NCBI GenBank assembly: GCA_016293265.1
Contig: JAEDEN010000055.1
Span: 1 to 11,237, forward strand
Direction: 5' to 3'
Length of the DNA: 11,237 bases
DNA from: Oscillospiraceae bacterium
GTDB lineage: Bacteria > Bacillota > Clostridia > Oscillospirales > Oscillospiraceae
Under the pieces are notes generated by a model. The model did not search any database. It was not told the origin of the DNA and worked only from the letters and a program-made list of their open reading frames with translations. Below, piece after piece: positions 5,833-11,237 of the stretch. A program made the position numbers and the translations under genes. Position 1 is the first letter of the stretch. Each line of letters starts with the position of its first letter.

Positions 5833-6029
5833 GGGATATCGCAAAGCCCCAACTCAAAATTTGCGATGCAGTAAACAAAGAAGAACCTGTGGTCACAGAA
5901 AGGAAAAACAAGCGTTGATTCAAACCCTGGTTGACCCTGTGAGCCGTTGTGTGCCCTTGGAGGGGGATAGGTGGCATCCGTACACCTTCAAGCCACCTCC
6001 GAAGCGGCGTAGACGGTTTGTGAGGAAAG
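5833..6029 (+). repeat. Dispersed repeat A, copy 2
   Basis: The fullest copy. Blocks are GGGATATC (5833), TTTGCGATGCAGTA (5860-5873), CAAAGAA, GTCACAGAA, AAGCGTTGATT (5910-5920), CCCTGTGAGCCG.TGTGTGCCC (5935-5955), GGCATCCGTACACC (5973-5986) and GACGGTTTGTGAGGAAAG (6012-6029). Possible stems are ATCGCAAA (5838-5845) with TTTGCGAT (5860-5867), and AGGTGGC (5969-5975) with GCCACCT further on (5992-5998). It occupies most of the 330 bases between the HEPN promoter and repeat C copy 2. No credible gene lies here. Short plus-strand frames cross it but lack ribosome binding sites and are not shared by the other copies. Confidence 0.72.
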
Positions 6030-6105
6030 TCCTGCTGCCGCTGAAAAACGCCCTAAAGCCACGATTACGCCCACAATAGATGGAGCCCCTCTCTTCACCA
6101 GATAT

Positions 6106-6207
6106 CCCGTCCTTTCCGCCCCTTTTGGCTCAAAACCACTTGCTGTCCACTCCGTTGTTTCCGTTACCTACTGCCTGCTCTGATTCCAGTCTGGGTTACG
6201 GTTTGGG
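6106..6207 (-). repeat. Direct repeat C, copy 2
   Basis: Partner of the copy at 4990-5091, in the same orientation. On the minus strand it starts inside the end of the carboxypeptidase gene, so it supplies the last three codons (Pro-Lys-Pro) and the TAA, then runs downstream. Both copies therefore begin within a dozen bases of the stop codon of a minus-strand gene. It lacks the left arm of the hairpin found at copy 1. The unit between the copies holds the HEPN/MNT pair and repeat A copy 2. Confidence 0.8.
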
Positions 6208-7080
6208 GTAGGTGGTTGTCCCAGTCGAGTCAAGATATTCCTCCAGGCAGAGGCCCTGCTCTGTGATCTCCCTGGCGGCATCCAAGCCCACATAGCGGTA
6301 ATGCCAAGGCTCATAGCCGATACCAGTAATTTCACTTTTCCCGGTGGGATAGCGGAGAATGAAGCCGTATTCAGCGCAGTGGGCCATGAGCCATTGTTGA
6401 ACAGGCGTGTTCTCCTGCTTCTCGTCCAGCAACTGATCATTCTGGTCCACGATGTCTACTGCCAGCCCAGTCTGGTGCTCGCTGGTACCGGGTCGTGCCA
6501 CCCAGAACGACGCCTGGTTTTCCGCCTCCCCTTGGGTATACCCCTGGTCCAGATAGGACTGAACCTTCTTTTGAAACAGCTCGGTCTGCTTGTCCCAGGT
6601 GCGGTAAGAGGAGCAGATCAGGGGCTCGTACCCCGCCGCCCGGGCCGCGTCCATCATTTTCTGGAGGGAGGGATAGGCCCTGCTGTCGATGCTCTGACCA
6701 TTTTTCAACTGCGTCAGTTCTGGAACAGAAAAATCCTCTGACAGCGGATTCTCCCCATTTACCAGAATCAGCTCCCAATTCTCCGCGGTTTCTCCGCCAG
6801 AGTTGGTGCCTGCGTCCGGAATCGCCGGAGGAACAGGGATGATGCCGCATTCCTCCTCGGTACTGCCACCTGACAGTGTTGGTAAACAGGCATCATCAGA
6901 CATTGATGTCTGCGCTGCCTGGGCACGCCCCAGCAGGAATCCGCTGCCAAACAAGAGCATGGCCAGCAGAAGCGGAAGGAGGCGCAGACGGCGCCGCTTT
7001 CGGCCTTTACGAGGGGCAACATAATATTCCCGCTCGGGGATGTCGGTGTAATCAGTGGGATAGTTTTGGACAGAAGACAT
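6196..7080 (-). CDS. Membrane-anchored D-alanyl-D-alanine carboxypeptidase, VanY/M15B family
   Basis: A 294-residue protein with a short cytoplasmic N-terminus, a basic stretch RKGRKRRRLR (24-33) and one hydrophobic segment (about 34-50), a signal anchor. A Pro/Gly-rich linker of about 50 residues leads to an extracellular zinc peptidase domain (about 110-280). Zinc and catalytic residues of the family are present: Arg160 in CSSYR, SEHQTGLAVD with His202 and Asp209, and EPWH with Glu257 and His260. It should remove the terminal D-Ala from peptidoglycan stem peptides or precursors. ATG7080 follows AAGGAG (7095-7090). It is last in the minus-strand operon, 84 bases after the unknown membrane protein. 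The final residues PKP come from repeat C. No vanH/A/X-type genes are in the window, so vancomycin resistance should not be assumed. Confidence 0.92.
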   Translation of the reverse strand: MSSVQNYPTDYTDIPEREYYVAPRKGRKRRRLRLLPLLLAMLLFGSGFLLGRAQAAQTSMSDDACLPTLSGGSTEEECGIIPVPPAIPDAGTNSGGETAENWELILVNGENPLSEDFSVPELTQLKNGQSIDSRAYPSLQKMMDAARAAGYEPLICSSYRTWDKQTELFQKKVQSYLDQGYTQGEAENQASFWVARPGTSEHQTGLAVDIVDQNDQLLDEKQENTPVQQWLMAHCAEYGFILRYPTGKSEITGIGYEPWHYRYVGLDAAREITEQGLCLEEYLDSTGTTTYPKP

Positions 7081-7164
7081 ATCGGGACACTCCTTCGCCG
7101 TTTTCTGTGCCCACCTTACTGCGCCGTTCCGTCAAACTCCCCTCGTTTTTGCATCAAAATGCCA

Positions 7165-7935
7165 TCATCCGGCGGCATCGTAGGTTTCTGCCAAGTTATC
7201 TGCCGCTGGACTTGGGGGATCGTCGGGCTGGATGGTTAAAAAGCAATATCCACCTTCTCCATCAGAATAGTCCAGATCAATATCGTACAGGACCTTCGTC
7301 TCCGGCAGGAGAATCACTGCATGATCCGCGCCAGGGGTTTGCACTTGGTTCTCAATACCAAGACGGTCCATAAAGGCTTTGCCAATATCTGTGGCGGTCG
7401 CAGAGAGAGGCACAGATATGGGGAAAAACACCCGCAAGGCGATGGCATAGCCTGTATCCGCATCCAGGATGATGGATAAGTCCGGCCCCTTCCACTTGTC
7501 AACGACCTTCAGATGCAGGACAGTAGTGCCCCGCAGGTCCTCAGACAGCCGCACGGACGTCCGCTCCCCACTGAGTATGGAGAGGTCCTCCGGCAGCATC
7601 TCCTCCGAAAGGACACCCGCCTCCACCAAACTTTTCAATTCTTCCCATACCTGAGTCTGCAGCGCAGGCATTTCTTCCGGTGTCATTTTGGGAGACAGCT
7701 CCTGCGTGACCACGGTAAAGTTTTCCGGTTTACTCGACCAGAGGGACAGCAGTTCTATGCGCTCTGCCAAGCTCAATGGCCGGGCAGGCAGACGGTTGTC
7801 TGTCAGCTCCTCTGTGTGAACCGCACCCAGCAGCGCCCGGTCCCGCAGCTCCGACAACCGCTGAGGCAGCAGGGCGGCGCACAGCACCACCAGGCAGGTG
7901 AAAATGGGCAGCAGCCAGTTTTTACACTTTTTCAC
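7165..7935 (-). CDS. Unknown protein with N-terminal membrane anchor
   Basis: A 256-residue protein of no family I recognise. MKKCKNWLLPIFTCLVVLCA has a positive start and a hydrophobic segment to about residue 24, ending in a signal-anchor-like or uncleaved form, so the rest should be outside the membrane. The remainder is soluble and acidic. It alternates helix-like (SLAERIELLSLWSS, MPALQTQVWEELKSLVEAG) and strand-like parts (TTVLHLKVVDKW, DLSIILDADTGYAIALRVFFPI), the latter resembling a beta-rich extracytoplasmic domain. The start is GTG7935, overlapping the kinase stop as GTGA, with AGGAGG at 7950-7945. The tight coupling to the sensor kinase and the position before the carboxypeptidase suggest an accessory or signal-modulating subunit. 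That role is inferred from position only. Confidence 0.85.
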   Translation of the reverse strand: MKKCKNWLLPIFTCLVVLCAALLPQRLSELRDRALLGAVHTEELTDNRLPARPLSLAERIELLSLWSSKPENFTVVTQELSPKMTPEEMPALQTQVWEELKSLVEAGVLSEEMLPEDLSILSGERTSVRLSEDLRGTTVLHLKVVDKWKGPDLSIILDADTGYAIALRVFFPISVPLSATATDIGKAFMDRLGIENQVQTPGADHAVILLPETKVLYDIDLDYSDGEGGYCFLTIQPDDPPSPAADNLAETYDAAG

Positions 7936-9344
7936 GCCAGCGTGCCTCCTTTTAGATGAACACAGACTTGGGTACCTTTCCCCTCTATGCTCCGAAACTC
8001 CATGGTTCCGCCGTGCAGCTTTATAATACGCTGGCAGACTGTCAGACCCAGGCCCGCACCGCCCTGAGCCCGGGCGCGGGATTTGTCAACCATGTAAAAG
8101 GCCTCGGTGATACGGGTCAGCTCCGCCGCCGGGATGCCCTTGCCGCTGTCCGTTACCCGGATGCAGTAGCCGGTCTCTTCCGCCACACCCTCCAGTATCA
8201 TGGTGCCGCTGCCGTCAATGGCCTTCCGGGCGTTGTCCAGCAGGTTCAGGCAGACGGTCTCCATCAGATCGGCTTCCAATGGGATCTTCGCCGCGTCAGC
8301 CCGAATCGTCAGACGGATACCGGACGTCTCCAGCGCTGGCCGCAGGGCGCCGCCAACTCGTTGCAAAAACGCGTCCATGGGGACCAAGTGCAGCGGAAAG
8401 CTTTGCTTTTCCAGCACGATGAGGTCCATCAACTTCAAACTTAGCGCCTCCAGACGCCGCCCTTCGCTGAAAATGTACCCAGCGCTGTCCAGGACCTGCT
8501 CCGGCGTGGCAGGTCTGGAGCGCAGCAGGTCGGCATAGCCGATGATAGAGGTGAGCGGTGTCTTGATCTCATGGGCAAAGCTGCCGATAAAGTCCTCCTG
8601 CCGTTGGGCCGCGTCCTTCAACTCCTGGACCTGAGCCTCCAACTGAGCCGCCATGGCGTTGAAATCCGCTGACAGATGTCCCAGCTCATCATCGCTGGTC
8701 ACCGGTACTCGCTGGTCCAGTTTTCCCTCGGCGATTCGGCGGGTGGCAGTGGAAAGCCGGGACAGGGGCCGCAGCATCACAGACGTTACTGCCAGGGACA
8801 GTACGCCCACCACGGCGGTAAGGACCAGCAGAAGCGTAAAAAAGCTGCGGTACTGGGATTGACGATTGGTGAGCAGTTCTGTGACCTCCCGGCAGTTTTC
8901 CAGATAGAATGTGCCGGCATCCAAACTCAGAGGACTGGCGGCATGGAGATATACCCGGTCTTCCCCGGTATTTTTCAACTCCCAGCCCCGCTGTCCTTCA
9001 GGCAATTGGGAAGTCAGGGATGCGGCGGACATAGGGAGCGTTCCGCTGGCGGCAACAGCGGCCCCAGTCTCGTCGCTGACACGAAAGGCCACGGAGCCCC
9101 GGCCGGTGGTAATGCTGATTTTGCTGAACAGGTCCCCCAGCACATTCCGGTCAACTGCTACCGGATATAACTCCAGTTCCCGCACCAGAGCATACCGCAG
9201 CAGGTCATTTTCCTCGTAGAGGGCGGAGACCTCCCGGTCCAGGGAGGTGCGGAACTGCTGGTCGATGAGCACATAGCCCCCCAGGGAGCAGGTCAGGGCT
9301 GTGATGACCACCATGCTGCAAAACAGCTTCCAGAACAGCTTCAC
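7932..9344 (-). CDS. Membrane sensor histidine kinase
   Basis: A 470-residue class I kinase. TM1 is at about 5-27, an extracytoplasmic sensor region of about 140 residues follows, then TM2 (168-190). The HAMP linker (190-243) leads to DHp with SFAHEIKTPLTSIIGY (phospho-acceptor His258). The ATPase domain shows N-box NLLDNARKAI (Asn371), G1 DSGKG (399-403), F-box FYMVDKS and G2 GGAGLGL (428-434). All catalytic blocks are intact. The start is GTG9344; GGAGGTG (9358-9352) lies 7 bases before it, overlapping the end of the regulator gene, which stops 4 bases upstream. It should phosphorylate the adjacent regulator. The sensor region has no recognised fold, so the stimulus is unknown; the carboxypeptidase downstream points to the cell envelope. 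Confidence 0.95.
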   Translation of the reverse strand: MKLFWKLFCSMVVITALTCSLGGYVLIDQQFRTSLDREVSALYEENDLLRYALVRELELYPVAVDRNVLGDLFSKISITTGRGSVAFRVSDETGAAVAASGTLPMSAASLTSQLPEGQRGWELKNTGEDRVYLHAASPLSLDAGTFYLENCREVTELLTNRQSQYRSFFTLLLVLTAVVGVLSLAVTSVMLRPLSRLSTATRRIAEGKLDQRVPVTSDDELGHLSADFNAMAAQLEAQVQELKDAAQRQEDFIGSFAHEIKTPLTSIIGYADLLRSRPATPEQVLDSAGYIFSEGRRLEALSLKLMDLIVLEKQSFPLHLVPMDAFLQRVGGALRPALETSGIRLTIRADAAKIPLEADLMETVCLNLLDNARKAIDGSGTMILEGVAEETGYCIRVTDSGKGIPAAELTRITEAFYMVDKSRARAQGGAGLGLTVCQRIIKLHGGTMEFRSIEGKGTQVCVHLKGGTLA

Positions 9345-9348
9345 CCGT

Positions 9349-10005
9349 TTACACCTCCAATCGGTAGCCCACCTTGTAGACTGCTACCAGCTGTTTCTCC
9401 AGCCCCAGCTTTTTTCGCATCCGCTGGATGTGAAGGTCTACTGTGCGGCTGTCACCCAGAAATTCCTCGCCCCAGACACGTTCATAGATGCGGTCCCGGT
9501 ACAGAGCAATGTTCTTGTTCTGGACGAACAGCAATAACAGGTCGTATTCCTTAGCGGTCAGCGCCACGGACGCCCCCGCTTTTCGTACCACCCGGCTGGC
9601 GGTGTCGATCTCAATGTCCGGCGGCAGGGACAGGACCCGTCCGGTCTTGCCGCAGCGGCGCAGGACCGTTTCCACCCGAGCCAACAGCTCCATCAACTCA
9701 AAGGGCTTGACGATATAGTCTTCCGCCCCCAGCCGCAGTCCCTTCACCCGGTCCTCCAGTTGTCCCTTGGCGGTGAGGAAGATGACGGGGACTTCCAGTG
9801 TTTTGCAGTATTCCAGCACTTCGTAGCCGTCCGCCTTGGGCAGCATGATGTCAAGCAGCGCCAGGTCAAAGGGCTGAGTTTCCAGCAGATCAGCAGCTGC
9901 AGCACCGTCCGCCGCCCAGACACAGCGATATCCGGCACCCTCCAGCGCCGTTCGGAGCAAATTGGCAATGGGAGCCTCATCCTCCGCAATCAAAATCTTG
10001 TTCAT
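9349..10005 (-). CDS. OmpR/PhoB-family response regulator
   Basis: A 218-residue two-domain regulator. The receiver domain (1-~115) has the acidic patch AEDE (7-10), phospho-acceptor Asp52 in LLDIMLP, Thr78 in IFLTAK and Lys100 in VKPF. The C-terminal winged helix (about 122-218) shows ALTAKEYDLLLLF, RERVWG-like YERVWGEEF, SRTVDLHIQRMRKKL and VYKVGYRLE. ATG10005 is chosen, not the in-frame ATG 13 codons earlier, because GGAGGTG (10017-10011) precedes it and receiver domains start at MNKILIAEDE. It is the first gene of a four-gene minus-strand unit and likely regulates that unit among others. A paired inverted or direct operator is not obvious upstream. Confidence 0.95.
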   Translation of the reverse strand: MNKILIAEDEAPIANLLRTALEGAGYRCVWAADGAAAADLLETQPFDLALLDIMLPKADGYEVLEYCKTLEVPVIFLTAKGQLEDRVKGLRLGAEDYIVKPFELMELLARVETVLRRCGKTGRVLSLPPDIEIDTASRVVRKAGASVALTAKEYDLLLLFVQNKNIALYRDRIYERVWGEEFLGDSRTVDLHIQRMRKKLGLEKQLVAVYKVGYRLEV

Positions 10006-10056
10006 GACCACACCTCCGTCTGCCAGTCTGCATCCTTCTGCCATCTTTTTTGCATC

Positions 10057-10065
10057 ATTATAGCA
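10057..10065 (-). promoter_or_regulatory. Extended -10 promoter of the two-component operon
   Basis: On the minus strand TATAAT (10062-10057) is preceded by TGC, a consensus extended -10, about 50 bases before the regulator's start codon. No convincing -35 hexamer is present 16-18 bases upstream, as is usual when the TGn element is there. A T-rich/A-rich run lies between it and the ribosome binding site. Confidence 0.6.
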
Positions 10066-10134
10066 CAGAGAGCAAAATCTGCATCGTAATCAGCAGAGAA
10101 AAAGAGAACTGCCACACAGTATGGCCCCGGGCCG

Positions 10135-10308
10135 AGATTTGCGATGCTGAAACAAAGAAGACTCCCGCATTCCAGGAAGCGGCACGGCACACAGTGCTTC
10201 CGCCCCTATTCAGCCCTGTGAGCCGATGTGTGCCCTCAGCAGAGCAGAGGTAGCATCCGTACACCCCCTAACCACTTTTGGAACGCCGTGAGCGATTTAT
10301 GAGGAAAA
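10135..10308 (+). repeat. Dispersed repeat A, copy 3
   Basis: The most diverged copy. Retained blocks are AGATTTGCGATGC (10135-10147), AAACAAAGAAGA (10150-10161), CCCTGTGAGCCGATGTGTGCCC (10214-10235 region), GGTAGCATCCGTACACC (10249-10265) and GAGCGATTTATGAGGAAAA (10290-10308). The middle part between 10162 and 10212 shares little with the other copies yet has almost the same length. It sits between the regulator promoter and the terminator of the next minus-strand gene. No credible coding frame spans it. Confidence 0.68.
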
Positions 10309-10341
10309 TACTCTGTCAAAGGGATAGCTCTGAAGAGGGCA

Positions 10342-10395
10342 AAACATTCCCCACCACCAGATGGAGAGGGGGTACTCCATCTGATGGTGGGGAAT
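10342..10395 (-). terminator. Long-stem terminator of the 167-residue unknown gene
   Basis: ATTCCCCACCACCAGATGGAG (10346-10366) faces CTCCATCTGATGGTGGGGAAT (10375-10395), 21 pairs with one non-Watson-Crick position and an 8-base loop. On the minus strand the odd position is a U-G wobble and on the plus strand an A-C mismatch. With GTTTTG following on the minus strand (10345-10340), the functional transcript is probably minus, ending the gene at 10447-10950. Confidence 0.75.
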
Positions 10396-10446
10396 TGTAT
10401 TAACAAAACGAAATATATCAAACGAAAAGGCCTCAGTGCCTGCGGC

Positions 10447-10950
10447 TTAATAGAAGAATCCTTTCCGGCGCAATAGCTTTACAAATTCGTACATAGTATC
10501 TCCATCGACGTCAAAGTCGAAGCGAAAGGAGAATTTGAAATTCTTTTCTCTGCTTTTGAGAACAGTCTCCTGTACTGGTGCGGTGTCCGCATTGGGATGG
10601 TGATGATAAATAGTATCGTTGTCTTCACCGCAGATCTCAAATTCGTAAGCACCCAGCTGCTCGTATGAAAAAGACAAAGCGTTCTCTCGGCGGAGCTTGA
10701 TGTTCACGGTCACACGGTCCAGATCAATCACAACATCGCAAAAACTATCGACCGTAATGACCGGGAGTGGGAAGTAATCTATGCGATGTACGCCATCTGC
10801 CGACTTGCGATGATGACCGCAGTAATAGGCAAGCTGGGGTTCGAATATACGGTGCTGCAACCCTTGGAGTATTTGGAACGATTTCATTTCCAATGGATGA
10901 TAGATTTCACTGAGTCGCTGGGCCAAAGCATCAGTGACTTTTATTTCCAT
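10447..10950 (-). CDS. Unknown 167-residue protein
   Basis: I do not recognise a family. The protein has no signal peptide or membrane segment and looks cytoplasmic. It is rich in short strand-like, aromatic and charged stretches (ITVDSFCDVVIDLDRVTVNI, FKFSFRFDFDVDGD) and ends in a basic, aromatic tail LLRRKGFFY. A YHHHP cluster near residue 120 and a CGHHRK near 44 could bind metal, but no motif is complete. ATG10950 is chosen over an in-frame ATG 26 codons upstream because GGGAGG (10964-10959) precedes it by 8 bases and because the good promoter -10 lies at 10987-10982, inside the longer frame. It is a single-gene unit with its own promoter and terminator, set between repeats. Confidence 0.8.
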   Translation of the reverse strand: MEIKVTDALAQRLSEIYHPLEMKSFQILQGLQHRIFEPQLAYYCGHHRKSADGVHRIDYFPLPVITVDSFCDVVIDLDRVTVNIKLRRENALSFSYEQLGAYEFEICGEDNDTIYHHHPNADTAPVQETVLKSREKNFKFSFRFDFDVDGDTMYEFVKLLRRKGFFY

Positions 10951-10981
10951 GACCAGGACCTCCCTCGGTGTAACTGATACC

Positions 10982-11011
10982 ATTATACGACAGTTAAGTT
11001 GGGCGTGTAAA
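10982..11011 (-). promoter_or_regulatory. Sigma-70-type promoter of the 167-residue unknown gene
   Basis: On the minus strand TTTACA (11011-11006) and TATAAT (10987-10982) are separated by 18 bases, five of six and six of six matches to consensus. The -10 ends about 31 bases before the chosen start codon, leaving a short leader with a GGGAGG ribosome binding site. Confidence 0.75.
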
Positions 11012-11074
11012 GGCAGTGAAAGTGTCAACTATTTGCCGGAACAGCCAATTTTCTGGGGATGCTTTTCAGCTTTG

Positions 11075-11182
11075 CGAGGGACGAAAAGGAAAGCAGGAGA
11101 AAGAGAAGGGGTCGTAGCGCCCCCTTCTCGCTCACAAACGCCCGCAGTGCGGGCGTTTCCGGGATTTCGCTTCTGGGTCGTG
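11075..11182 (+). repeat. Two-hairpin repeat B, copy 2
   Basis: Aligns without gaps to 4160-4267 with three substitutions. Hairpin 1 arms are 11103-11114 and 11118-11129; one substitution (C at 11120) turns the T-A pair into a T-C mismatch. Hairpin 2 (11136-11145 with 11149-11158) is unchanged. The match stops abruptly after GGGTCGTG, where the copy 1 sequence continues differently; the new sequence looks like an IS end. Confidence 0.85.
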
Positions 11183-11237
11183 TGAAGTGTACCCCATGTC
11201 AAGGACAATTTTGAATTTTAGGGGTTAAAAATGGCCC
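11183..11237. mobile_element. Probable terminus of an IS3-family insertion sequence (cut by window end)
   Basis: From 11183 the sequence reads TGAAGTGTACCCC followed by GTCAAGGACA, the general look of IS3-family ends (TG start, TGTACCCC, then a TTGGACA-like block). It begins exactly where repeat B copy 2 stops matching copy 1. Only 55 bases are in the window and no transposase codons can be recognised, so the family call rests on the terminal pattern and the abrupt junction. Confidence 0.4.

Noticed and set aside
5831..6079. An 82-codon plus-strand frame across repeat A copy 2
   Set aside because: There is no ribosome binding site, it has Pro/Arg-rich random composition, and the frame is not preserved in the other two copies.
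3964..6207. CRISPR array suggested by several repeats in a small region
   Set aside because: The repeats are 100-190 bases long, few, diverged, and separated by genes; there are no short regularly spaced units and no cas genes.
6196..10005. Vancomycin resistance (van) operon
   Set aside because: A regulator, kinase and VanY-like enzyme are present, but the ligase, dehydrogenase and dipeptidase genes that define resistance are not in the window.

Overview
The window looks like a chromosomal segment of a moderately GC-rich, low-motility-element-type gut Firmicute, most likely class Clostridia and plausibly Oscillospiraceae. The basis is the Firmicutes-type (class II) GalT, strong AGGAGG-like ribosome binding sites, GTG starts in a tightly packed two-component operon, and the clostridial flavour of the proteins. 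The genus cannot be fixed from the sequence alone.

Layout. (1) 1-3751, plus strand: the end of a Leloir galactose operon, galK (3' end only), galT, galE and galM, closed by a near-perfect GC-rich hairpin at 3915-3942. (2) 3752-4454: a gene-free stretch packed with repeats: the first copy of a dispersed family (repeat A), a perfect 15-bp palindrome, the first copy of a 108-nt two-hairpin repeat (repeat B), and an attenuator-like pair of competing stems. (3) 4455-6195: an integration scar. It holds an N-terminal remnant of a tyrosine recombinase, the 3' half of a tRNA-Val(CAC) with its terminator, and a HEPN/MNT toxin-antitoxin-type gene pair. The pair lies between two direct copies of a third repeat (repeat C, about 92% identical by eye), with a second copy of repeat A upstream of it. 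(4) 6196-10005, minus strand: one apparent operon in the order response regulator, sensor kinase, membrane-anchored unknown protein, VanY-type D,D-carboxypeptidase. (5) 10006-11237: the third repeat A, a strong terminator, a 167-residue unknown protein with a clear sigma-70-type promoter, the second repeat B, and at the edge what looks like the terminus of an IS3-family element inserted in repeat B.

Functionally, the gal genes convert galactose to UDP-glucose and glucose-1-phosphate. The two-component/VanY operon probably senses an envelope condition and trims D-Ala from peptidoglycan or its precursors. The accessory interest lies in the three repeat families, two of which carry strong hairpins, and in the tRNA/integrase/HEPN-MNT scar. 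No complete mobile element, CRISPR array or full tRNA/rRNA gene is present.
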